Source: an uncultured Bacteroidales bacterium
GTDB taxonomy: Bacteria; Bacteroidota; Bacteroidia; Bacteroidales; Paludibacteraceae
DNA: 61,311 nt
Reading direction: 5' to 3'
NCBI GenBank assembly: GCA_903830915.1
Contig: CAIKVR010000175.1
Coordinates: forward strand, 1 to 61,311
Position 1 is the stretch's first letter; each line of letters begins with the position of its first letter. Below are positions 1-8,457 of the stretch, one piece after another. Below the pieces are notes generated by a model, which ran no database searches, was not told the DNA's origin, and was given only the letters and a program-made list of their open reading frames with translations. The translations under genes and the position numbers were made by a program.

Positions 1-209
1 ATGAGTTATTGCTTAAAACATTTATTCAAAGGTTCGGGATTAACCCGTACTTAAAGAAAAATAGAACTATTATCTCTGAACTAAGGAATTGGGGCACAAT
101 TGCCGCTTAATTTAGAGCTTTTTATAACGAACTATTGTTATATTATTCGAGATAAATTTAGGTTGAAAATAGAATTCTATAAATTGTAATATTAAAATAC
201 CTTTTATTC
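1..209. other. Left-edge stretch without a recognised gene
   Basis: This stretch lies downstream of the last PUL gene. A short open frame occupies bases 1-54 of the plus strand and ends in TAA. It could be the tail of a rightward gene entering from outside the window, but 17 codons are too few to identify. A 12-bp perfect palindrome (ATAGAATTCTAT, 169-180) has no loop and no T-run, so I do not call it a terminator. I see no clear terminator for the SusCD operon here. Confidence 0.4.
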
Positions 210-944
210 TTATTGTCCAACATACTCGGCTTCTATAGTAGAACTATAATTGCGTCGTTCTGATAATGCTCCACTAAGTCGCGCACATACCCGGAAATAA
301 TGTTTACCTGCAGTAATTGTTGGAAATGGTGTTTTCAATGGAAGTTTAAAAGTATTGCTTAATACATTCGCCTGTGTAGCACCACCAGGAGGAACGAATG
401 CAGCTAAAGTATAGTCAAGCAAGTTGGTGAATCCTTCATTTACTCTACTATAACTGCTATACATCACAAATATTTCTGTAATATTTCCTGTATAAGTAAT
501 AGCGGTTGGTTTAGTAATTGTAAAAAACATTGAATCTCGTGCAATATCCAAAGCAATTCGTAAGTATGGAATTCCTTTTATGACAAAATTCTGAGGCGTA
601 GTAGGTGATAATTGTACCCGAATTGTATCGGTAGAAACCATGGGTACCTTTTGGAGATAAAATTTATAGGCCGTTTCTGGTAAGGCGTTTTCAATAAACG
701 TTCCTTTTTCCATAATTCGCAAATCGAAATAAGTGGGATTTGAATATTTCGGATTATCTTCCCGCACACGCACCAAGGCAATATTATCTGCAATTCGGCT
801 TTCAAATGGTTCTCCTGTTTCTGAATCAATTATTTGACCCTTGATTGCACAATTAGGTACCGGATAATTATCAATTTCAGTACATGATACCAGTAATATG
901 GACATTACCATTATCAAAAAATATATTTTCTTCATTTTCTTCAT
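210..944 (-). CDS. DUF3823-type PUL surface lipoprotein
   Basis: The 244-residue protein starts with a short hydrophobic signal and a lipobox (LLVSC), so the mature protein should be a lipoprotein with Cys21 as the lipidated residue. Just after it comes IDNYPVPNCAIKGQIID, which matches the opening of the DUF3823 family: a beta-sandwich protein found next to SusD in many Bacteroidota PULs and thought to be a surface glycan-binding or SusE-like accessory. It is the third gene after SusC and SusD, 56 bp behind SusD, and is surely in the same operon. No catalytic motif is visible. The function in glycan capture is inferred from position and family only. Confidence 0.75.
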   Translation of the reverse strand: MKKMKKIYFLIMVMSILLVSCTEIDNYPVPNCAIKGQIIDSETGEPFESRIADNIALVRVREDNPKYSNPTYFDLRIMEKGTFIENALPETAYKFYLQKVPMVSTDTIRVQLSPTTPQNFVIKGIPYLRIALDIARDSMFFTITKPTAITYTGNITEIFVMYSSYSRVNEGFTNLLDYTLAAFVPPGGATQANVLSNTFKLPLKTPFPTITAGKHYFRVCARLSGALSERRNYSSTIEAEYVGQ

Positions 945-1000
945 TTTTAAAATTTAACATAAAATAAGAAAAAGTATTAGGCTTTTAATTATTAATTTAA

Positions 1001-2854
1001 TTAGTATCCCGGATTATCCACAAAAAGAGGATTAATCGCCAACTCTACAGATGGTATACCATCGTATTGAATTCGCTCTTCAAGATAAGTGATACCTCTT
1101 TGATTTTTTCTTTGCATAATGTATTTATTGTTGGTATAGTCCCACCAAATTTCCAACCCATGTCTGATGCTCGCCTCCGGAATAACTCCACCAATCAAGA
1201 AGTTGCTTCTAAGTTCCCTCCAACGGCGCAAATCCCAAAATAACTGACCTTCGGCAAAAAATTCGGAGCGGCGTTCAGCCCTATACCGTACTTTGGTGAG
1301 TTCGGCTGTTGTTACAAATTCTTTCACGCCTGCGCGTTTTTTTACCAGGTTAATGCATTTCAATCCATTATCAAGTCGGGTTTGAGTTTCAATGGTAGCT
1401 TCCGTGTAATTCAACAATACTTCGGCGTAACGCATTGCAATAAAGTCCGTTTCAGACATCCAATCCTTGCACATCCCTTTTTCTCTGTTTATATCCAGGT
1501 ATTTTTTCATAAAAAACCCAGTGACACAATTCAGAATATTACAACCTCCCGAAGCTCCGGTCCCCATAACTGTATTCGCATTGGGTGCAGAAACAAAGGT
1601 TTTAGTCACTTTATCAAATAATTGCCCATAATTATTACCAGTATAGTTTGTTGTTCCAATACGTACTCCTTTTTGAATAGTAATTTTCACTCCTTTTACA
1701 ATATCATTCGGCAAAATTATCGAGGCAAAAAGGCGGGGGTCTCTACCAGCAAATGCACTTTCAACAGTTGAGAGTGTCGCCGATACAGTAGGCACACCTG
1801 CACTATTAGCACCAAAAAGAGGTGTTGCAGGGCGACCATCTGCAAACTCAAACGCCTCAACACTTTGTAAATAGGGAGAGATTTTTTCTCCATAATCAGG
1901 TTTCAATTGGTATGGTAAAATCAAATAATCCCAGCTATGGGTATGTTTAGTGGCTGTATAATCAAAACCTTTAGCCAAAAGAACTTCAGGACTACTTGCG
2001 GCATTCAGAAAGCTCATTTGAAAGTTTGTAGATCTATCTGCAATGGCATCGTATAATGTATAAGATCCACTGTTTATAACCTGTTCAGCAGCATCCATAC
2101 ATATTTTATAATAGTTATCAGCCCTTGTCATATCAGTAGCTCTAGCCGGATCAACACCTACAAAATGGGATCTATCTACAACACCATATTTAGCTGCCGA
2201 AGCAGCAAAGAGTGCCACTTTCGATTTATATGCTAGTGCTACATATTTATTTGCTCTTCCATAAATTTTGGTTGTACTTAAGTGCAATGCAGCAGAATCT
2301 AAATCACTCAGAATAAAGTCCCAAACTTCCTCTTCCTGATTTCGGGGCAGCATTAATTCTCCAACATTTTCATTGAATGGTTGAGCTTTCTTTAAAATAG
2401 GAACACCACCCCATGTCTTCACTAAATAAAAGTAACAAAATGCTCGTAGGAAATAAGCTTCTGATTTGTAAGCTTGTTTGATAGAATCGGTAAAAGCGGT
2501 TGATTTATCTATTCCTACTATAAATTCGTTAACGTTTCGTATGTTTTTATAAACGGGAGACCATGTATTTGATAAATTTGTATAAGCAGTACCCCAGGTT
2601 TCACCAGCCCATCCCGAAGGACATGATTGTCCATTTGCAGGATATTCGTTTAATTTTCCATTGGTGAAATTAAAATCCTCTATGGGTAAATTTTGATACA
2701 AATTCACAAAGTAGGCTTCAACGGTTGATTCGTTATTAAATACCTCATCGTCAGCGAGTAATTTCCTTGGATATATGTCAAGAAAGTTATCTTTACAGCT
2801 TGATTGTAAGCCAATTGCCAGAAATAATACTATATATAGATTTAGTTTCTTCAT
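1001..2854 (-). CDS. SusD/RagB-family outer-membrane glycan-binding lipoprotein
   Basis: The protein has 617 residues from the ATG chosen at 2854, which gives a clean lipoprotein signal (MKKLNLYIVLFLAIGLQSSC). A longer frame exists to 2890, but it adds 12 residues ahead of the signal and is unlikely. Family signs are the N-terminal CKDNFLDIYPRK segment, helical TPR-like repeats (YKSEAYFLRAFCYFYLVKTWGGVPI), and the C-terminal ERRSEFFAEGQLFWDLRRWRE block. SusD proteins form the lid of the SusC transporter at the outer membrane and bind oligosaccharides. The gene begins 13 bp after the susC stop. Glycan specificity cannot be read from the sequence. Confidence 0.95.
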   Translation of the reverse strand: MKKLNLYIVLFLAIGLQSSCKDNFLDIYPRKLLADDEVFNNESTVEAYFVNLYQNLPIEDFNFTNGKLNEYPANGQSCPSGWAGETWGTAYTNLSNTWSPVYKNIRNVNEFIVGIDKSTAFTDSIKQAYKSEAYFLRAFCYFYLVKTWGGVPILKKAQPFNENVGELMLPRNQEEEVWDFILSDLDSAALHLSTTKIYGRANKYVALAYKSKVALFAASAAKYGVVDRSHFVGVDPARATDMTRADNYYKICMDAAEQVINSGSYTLYDAIADRSTNFQMSFLNAASSPEVLLAKGFDYTATKHTHSWDYLILPYQLKPDYGEKISPYLQSVEAFEFADGRPATPLFGANSAGVPTVSATLSTVESAFAGRDPRLFASIILPNDIVKGVKITIQKGVRIGTTNYTGNNYGQLFDKVTKTFVSAPNANTVMGTGASGGCNILNCVTGFFMKKYLDINREKGMCKDWMSETDFIAMRYAEVLLNYTEATIETQTRLDNGLKCINLVKKRAGVKEFVTTAELTKVRYRAERRSEFFAEGQLFWDLRRWRELRSNFLIGGVIPEASIRHGLEIWWDYTNNKYIMQRKNQRGITYLEERIQYDGIPSVELAINPLFVDNPGY

Positions 2855-2867
2855 GATTTTCGGGAAT

Positions 2868-5800
2868 TTAAAAAGTAAGATTAATACCACTATTCATACT
2901 AAAAGTAACCGGATAAGAGTAAAATCTACCCGAGTTAGCTTCGGGATCCAAAAATCCATATCCATTCTGTATAGTAACAGGATTAAAAGCATTTAAATAA
3001 ATCCTACACTTTGATATAAAGATTTTTTTTGTTATTCTAACTGGAATTGTATAACCAATTTCGATATTCTTCAAGCGTATATAACTTGCATCAAAGAATG
3101 TTCTATCGTTGTTTAGCCAGTCACCACTATTACTTTTACGCTCACCGGTACTCGGATATTTACCTGGAATCCATGAAGCATCGTTATATGGGTCAGCGTA
3201 ATTGATACATTTCCACCTATCGTACCATTGCACCATGGGATTTGCATAATTCCACGCTAAAGGGGTAATAAATTGCATATCCAGATATCTCACTGTATTA
3301 AGTGCTGCACCTTGCCAAAGCATAGAAAAATCGAAGCCCTGATAAGACAGATTGAAGTTTAATCCAAAATACAACAAGGGTTTATTATTACCACCTATAC
3401 CTATAGGTCGTTTATCCTTATCATCAATATAGCCATCGCCATTTTCATCTACAAACTTATAATCACCTGGCAGCACTGATCTGTTTCCGTTGATATCCAT
3501 AATGGGACCATTTGCAATTTCTGCAAAGGTTTTATATACTCCATCTGTTTTGTAACCCCATACTACATCTGCATACCGATATGATTTTGTCGTTTTCCAT
3601 GCAGTATATGAATCCCGAGCCGGAGTTTCCTCAATATATTCATTCATTGTACGGTTAAATGTTATATTTCCTTCAACTCCATACGTTAGCTTCCCAATTT
3701 TGTTTTTATGGCCTAATACTAGTTCAAATCCGGAGGTTCTATCACCATTCAAGTTCTCTTGAGGCAAGGTAGCACCAAAATAATTTGGAATTGACAGGTT
3801 GCGATAACCCAATAACCCTTCACGAGAACGTACAAAATAATCGAGACTCATCGTAAACTTCGATTTCCAAAATGTAAGGTCAAATCCAATGTTTGTCATT
3901 TGCGAAGTGTACCACGTTAGGTTTGGATTTGCAAGATTTTGAATGTTGTAACCCGATACCCATTCTGAACCGAACATGTAACCAGTGGACGGATAATAAT
4001 AACCAGCCTGAAGTTGGTTGTTTGCAGCAGCATCATCTCCTAATTTTCCCCAGGAAGCTCTGATTTTGAAGTTGTCAACAAAATTCAAATTGTTTTTAAC
4101 AAATGGTTCTTCAGATACCCGCCATCCGGCAGATACACCGGGGAAAAGACCCCATCGATTATTCACGGGATATTTAGAAGAGCCATCGTAACGTGCAGTG
4201 ACTTCCAGCAAGTATTTTCCTAAATAGTCGTAATTCACTCTTCCCACGAAACTCCGTTTGGCAGTAGCTGCATAATTAGATCCCACACTATTCGTAGATT
4301 TAATGCCCGAACTTAGATCAGGTATTAAATCGACATTCAAATCTGTAGAGGCATCTGATCTAATTGAATCAACTCTTATCTGCTCATATAATAATAGAGC
4401 CGCAATATTGTGTTTTGTATTAATTTTTGTATTGTAATTTACAGAAAATTGAAAGTTCTTTCGAATGTTTTGTATGGTCGATTCACTAACGTTAGCCGGA
4501 GTGTTGTAGCTTACACCATTATAGACATCATTTGCAGCATCGTAATTGTATAATTCGTATGGTTTGCGAAATGCTTTAGTAAAGCGATTGATATAGTCAT
4601 AACTAAACCGACCTTTGGCGGTTAATCCTTTTACATAAGGTACAGTCCATACCAATTCAAAATTTGACTGCAAAAACTTATCATCATTTTTCTGAAAACC
4701 TGAAATGTCTTTATTAATCAATGCCAGTGGATTTTCGTAAGAATTCGTGTACGAAGCAAGATAATCAGGGTTATTGTTTGCATATGGTCCTTCCATTGGC
4801 AAAGCCGAAATAGCAGGTTTGAAAATCGATATCAAATCTCGATAAGGACTTTCTTTCAATGTATTTATATACCCCAAATTGACATTAAATTTCAGTGATT
4901 TGGAAAGTTGGTTCGATAGGTTTAAACGAAAATTATATTTCTCAGACGAAAGGTCATTTGATATATATAAACCATCTTCTTTGTAATAACCCATTGTTAT
5001 AAAAAACTGAGTCACATCAGTTCCTCCATCAATTGAAATTGAATGTTGTTGTTGAAAAGCCTGTTTTTTAAAAATCAACCCTATATAATCAGTCGAAGGA
5101 AGTTCACCAGTTTTATATTTTTCGATAGTTTCAGGACTATATTTCAATGTGGCAATCAAATCTGCCTCTCTTGTAAAATAATCAGGCAATATAATTCCGG
5201 CATTCATGGATTTTTCGTTCCATAACTCAGCATATTGTGCAGCATTGCATTTTTCAGGAAATGATGTAATATTCACAGAACCAAATCTACCATTGTAACT
5301 TACCCTCGTTTTGGACTTACTACCAGATCTTGTAGTGATCAAAACAACACCATTTGCGGCTTTTACCCCGTATATAGCTGCTGATGCATCTTTCAAGATA
5401 GATACATTATCGATTTCGTAACTCGACAACCGTGAAAATTCCTCTTTACTTCGTTCAACTCCGTCAATGATATAGAGTGGAGTACCAAGACCACGAATAT
5501 CGATGTCGGTGTCGTACGTACCGGGTTCACTTGAATATTGTGCTACACGTACACCGGGTACGCGGCCAGTGAGGGTATTTACTGCATCCATAGAGGCAGT
5601 CTTCTCCATTTCAGTTGCAGAAATTGATGATATTGAACCAGTGAGATTTATTTTTTTCTGTGTACCATAGCCTACAACCACTACCTCATCTATATTTTTA
5701 TTATCCATTTCCAGTATTATCTTCAAATCACTATTATTCTTGATCATAAGCTCTTGTGATTTATAACCTATATAGGAAATTATCAGTATGGATTTTGTAG

Positions 5801-6011
5801 AAACGTTAATTTTAAATTTACCATCACCATCTGTAATAGTCCCTCTGCCTTTCCCCTGAACAATTACATTGGCTCCAATAACAGGCATATTTTCATTATC
5901 CAAAACCACACCATTAATCAAATAAGCTGGTTGGTTAGTTGGAGTTGTATTCTGACTATAGCCAATAAAGCCTAGCATCGTAAACAATAATAAAGTTGTG
6001 TGAAATTTCAT
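2868..6011 (-). CDS. SusC/RagA-family TonB-dependent outer-membrane transporter
   Basis: This 1047-residue protein (ATG at 6011; another in-frame start lies 12 bp upstream) has a signal peptide and a carboxypeptidase-D-like beta-sandwich (about residues 30-110, VIVQGKGRGTITDGDGKF). Next comes the TonB-box-like region (EVVVVGYGTQKK), the plug (NTLTGRVPGVRV, PLYIIDGVER, DASAAIYG) and a long beta-barrel. There is no N-terminal secretin/STN signalling domain, so it is not expected to signal to an ECF anti-sigma factor. It imports oligosaccharides into the periplasm with its SusD partner. It leads the susC-susD-DUF3823 unit and has its own promoter with the shared triple TTAAT element about 70 bp upstream. 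Confidence 0.95.
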   Translation of the reverse strand: MKFHTTLLLFTMLGFIGYSQNTTPTNQPAYLINGVVLDNENMPVIGANVIVQGKGRGTITDGDGKFKINVSTKSILIISYIGYKSQELMIKNNSDLKIILEMDNKNIDEVVVVGYGTQKKINLTGSISSISATEMEKTASMDAVNTLTGRVPGVRVAQYSSEPGTYDTDIDIRGLGTPLYIIDGVERSKEEFSRLSSYEIDNVSILKDASAAIYGVKAANGVVLITTRSGSKSKTRVSYNGRFGSVNITSFPEKCNAAQYAELWNEKSMNAGIILPDYFTREADLIATLKYSPETIEKYKTGELPSTDYIGLIFKKQAFQQQHSISIDGGTDVTQFFITMGYYKEDGLYISNDLSSEKYNFRLNLSNQLSKSLKFNVNLGYINTLKESPYRDLISIFKPAISALPMEGPYANNNPDYLASYTNSYENPLALINKDISGFQKNDDKFLQSNFELVWTVPYVKGLTAKGRFSYDYINRFTKAFRKPYELYNYDAANDVYNGVSYNTPANVSESTIQNIRKNFQFSVNYNTKINTKHNIAALLLYEQIRVDSIRSDASTDLNVDLIPDLSSGIKSTNSVGSNYAATAKRSFVGRVNYDYLGKYLLEVTARYDGSSKYPVNNRWGLFPGVSAGWRVSEEPFVKNNLNFVDNFKIRASWGKLGDDAAANNQLQAGYYYPSTGYMFGSEWVSGYNIQNLANPNLTWYTSQMTNIGFDLTFWKSKFTMSLDYFVRSREGLLGYRNLSIPNYFGATLPQENLNGDRTSGFELVLGHKNKIGKLTYGVEGNITFNRTMNEYIEETPARDSYTAWKTTKSYRYADVVWGYKTDGVYKTFAEIANGPIMDINGNRSVLPGDYKFVDENGDGYIDDKDKRPIGIGGNNKPLLYFGLNFNLSYQGFDFSMLWQGAALNTVRYLDMQFITPLAWNYANPMVQWYDRWKCINYADPYNDASWIPGKYPSTGERKSNSGDWLNNDRTFFDASYIRLKNIEIGYTIPVRITKKIFISKCRIYLNAFNPVTIQNGYGFLDPEANSGRFYSYPVTFSMNSGINLTF

Positions 6012-6081
6012 TGTGCACTTCATATATTTAAGATTAAATTTGAATAGAAAAATTTAACTCATATTCTTAACTTACTCACAA

Positions 6082-6126
6082 CAAAAATAGTTGTAATGAA
6101 TTAATTATGGATTAAAGTTTGATTAA
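6082..6126 (-). promoter_or_regulatory. PUL promoter P1 (susC) with three 11-bp-spaced TTAAT boxes
   Basis: On the minus strand a perfect Bacteroidota -7 element TATTTTTG lies at 6089-6082. Exactly 10 bp upstream begins the first of three TTAAT boxes (plus-strand ATTAA at 6100-6104, 6111-6115 and 6122-6126), each shifted by 11 bp. Spacing and boxes are the same as at 10775-10819 and 42902-42946. No separate -33 TTTG is visible, so transcription probably needs an activator. The expected start is about 65 nt before the susC ATG. Confidence 0.7.
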
Positions 6127-6175
6127 TTATTTTAGTATCAATAAAGAAGAAGCTGAAAATGTTGATTATTTGTGT

Positions 6176-8410
6176 TTAATTCTCTAAACCCCATTCTTTA
6201 TTGGGTTTATCGGCCATTATTAATTCCAGTGTTCCGCCTTCCAGTAACTTTTTGTGAGTAAAAAATGCCGTATTGATCTCTATTCCGTTGAAAAATGCTT
6301 TCTGAATATATTTATTGGTAGCACTTGTACCTTTGGCAATTATTGTAAAAGTGTTTTTATTCGGTAGTTTAATACTTGATTTCTCAAAAACCGGACTACC
6401 AATGGTATAAACCGGCAAACCGGGAGTTACCGGATAAAATCCTAAAGAAGAAAATACTACAAATGCTGACATACCACCACCATCTTCGTCACCCGGAATT
6501 CCAAAGATATTATCTTTAAACCAGACATCAAGCAGGAAACGAATACGTTTTTGAGTTTTCCATGGAGCACCAAAGTAATTGTATAAGTAAGGAATATGAA
6601 GTGAAGGTTCATTACCCATAATATATTGGCCTACCTGACCTGTAGCATCAGGTGCTTCATTCAAATACATTTGTTTCGACATTTCCAATGGCTCACGAAA
6701 TAGCTGATCAAGACGCTCTTCTGCTTTCTTTTTCCCTCCCAATAGAGAAATCAAACCATTTATATCCTGTTGAACTTGCCATGCATAAGTCCAACCATTG
6801 TTTTCGTCGTAATAATCCCTAAATCCGGGACAACCATCCAATTTGGGATTAATCATTATCCATTCCGCTTTTTCATCCTTTGGCATAAAAAGTTGCATTT
6901 GAGGATGCCATAGTTTCTTGTAATTATTGGCAACCTCGGAAAATTTTTTATAATCAGGCTGATTTCCGGTTTCTTTTGCCAATTGAGCCAACGACCAAGC
7001 ATCAAAACTCATTCCTAATGTTACAGCCACTGACTGACGTTTTTCCCAACAATCAACCATTGGTTCGGTTTCCTTTTCACTGGGACGAAGAGCTGGCAGG
7101 AAGCCATTTGTATGATAAAAATCGTCTAATTCTACTTTCGCATTTCCTTGTCTCCATGGCAAAAGAGTGGCTTCTGTCAGATTTTTTTTACAACCTTCGT
7201 AAGCTTTCTTCATATCAAAACCTGCAATACCTTTTCTGTATGCGTCAATAAACAATGACGTGGAATGATAACTATTCATACACATTTGGTTCCCAAGTAC
7301 TTCAGGGAAAGTGGGCATCCAACCACTTTGTTCGTACATTTGTGTGTATGAATTCAGAATGTCACTTTCCATTATAGGATTCAATATTGTGTTTAATGGA
7401 TGTTTGGCCAAATAAGTATCCCAAATCCAATCATCGACAAAAAATGGGCGATCGCTTTTGTGGACTTTCCCATCGTATCCACTGTAGTATTGACCATATT
7501 CATTGATATCAATCATACGTTCATACGTTCGGTAGAGTGAAGTGTAGAATGATCTTTTTTGTGCTTCTGTTCCACCTGTTACTTCAATTTGATTAATAAC
7601 CTTCTCCCATGCCAATTTCCCTTTGGTGACGGTTTGCTCAAAATTTTGATTTGCCATCTCCATAGTGAAATTTCGTTTTGCCTGATCAAAACTAATATAC
7701 GAGATAGCATATTTAATCAAAACAGATTTTTCATTTAAAGCTCCAATACTGATAGATAGTCGATTTTCCGATGGGATGATTTGAATATTTTTCAATATCC
7801 TGCCATTTAAATCTGTTATCTCGCCATAACAATATGCAGACATGGAGCATACTATTGGCGATAGTCCTCTTGTTTTGTATGTGTATTTTTCTTCAATTGT
7901 AAAACCATTCTCGCCAGCATTTTGAGCCTTGAAATTCTCAGTACCTGCAATCAGTATGTTTTTGTTTGTAGATTGAGGAAAATCGATTTTGTAAATAGCA
8001 CACTTCTTAGCCGGAGTGAAACCCACCGTAATTTCGTCTTCAACCAAATAGGTGGAGTAATACCACGGACGAACAACTTCAAGGTCATGATCTATAGCCA
8101 TTTTTCGTTTCCACGATTCGCTGGTTATTTCACCTACCGATACTTTCATTTTCATGATACCTGGTTCGCGATGATTCTCCACCTGCAATGGCCAAGCTGT
8201 TACCTGATCGGCAATATAATCTGGCTTTATTGGAAACATCCGAAGCATCTGATTCGGCAAACTAAAAGTTGGAAAAGTTGGCACTAAGAGTTGTGATACA
8301 TTCCCAATTCTGGGGTCAACGTATTTCGTAAAATCTTCCTGTGCAGAAACATTAAATAGATTGCTCGTGAGTAAAAAGGCTGCTATCAATGTTTTTAAAA
8401 ATCCTTGCAT
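6176..8410 (-). CDS. GH92-family protein, divergent (putative alpha-mannosidase)
   Basis: This is a 744-residue protein with a signal peptide ending near VSAQ. The C-terminal (alpha/alpha)6 barrel has typical GH92 blocks: DDWIWDTYLAKHPL, MGNEPSLHIPYLYNYFGAPWKTQ (Glu601, the position of the catalytic acid in the family) and PGDEDGGGMSAF (residues 641-643 acidic, the region of the catalytic base). GH92 enzymes are calcium-dependent exo-alpha-mannosidases. The N-terminal domain is unusual: it starts FTKYVDPRIGNVSQ and lacks the Gly/His-rich GTGGHGHTFPGA block of its neighbour. It therefore belongs to a different GH92 subgroup and may have another linkage or sugar specificity. It lies 47 bp behind the other GH92 gene, in the same unit. 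Confidence 0.85.
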   Translation of the reverse strand: MQGFLKTLIAAFLLTSNLFNVSAQEDFTKYVDPRIGNVSQLLVPTFPTFSLPNQMLRMFPIKPDYIADQVTAWPLQVENHREPGIMKMKVSVGEITSESWKRKMAIDHDLEVVRPWYYSTYLVEDEITVGFTPAKKCAIYKIDFPQSTNKNILIAGTENFKAQNAGENGFTIEEKYTYKTRGLSPIVCSMSAYCYGEITDLNGRILKNIQIIPSENRLSISIGALNEKSVLIKYAISYISFDQAKRNFTMEMANQNFEQTVTKGKLAWEKVINQIEVTGGTEAQKRSFYTSLYRTYERMIDINEYGQYYSGYDGKVHKSDRPFFVDDWIWDTYLAKHPLNTILNPIMESDILNSYTQMYEQSGWMPTFPEVLGNQMCMNSYHSTSLFIDAYRKGIAGFDMKKAYEGCKKNLTEATLLPWRQGNAKVELDDFYHTNGFLPALRPSEKETEPMVDCWEKRQSVAVTLGMSFDAWSLAQLAKETGNQPDYKKFSEVANNYKKLWHPQMQLFMPKDEKAEWIMINPKLDGCPGFRDYYDENNGWTYAWQVQQDINGLISLLGGKKKAEERLDQLFREPLEMSKQMYLNEAPDATGQVGQYIMGNEPSLHIPYLYNYFGAPWKTQKRIRFLLDVWFKDNIFGIPGDEDGGGMSAFVVFSSLGFYPVTPGLPVYTIGSPVFEKSSIKLPNKNTFTIIAKGTSATNKYIQKAFFNGIEINTAFFTHKKLLEGGTLELIMADKPNKEWGLEN

Positions 8411-8457
8411 AATATTGTATTTTGAATATGACTATTCTTGTGTGTTAGAATTTGGTT

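Noticed and set aside
169-180. Perfect 12-bp palindrome ATAGAATTCTAT
   Set aside because: It has no loop, no GC-rich stem and no T-run, so it cannot be supported as a terminator.
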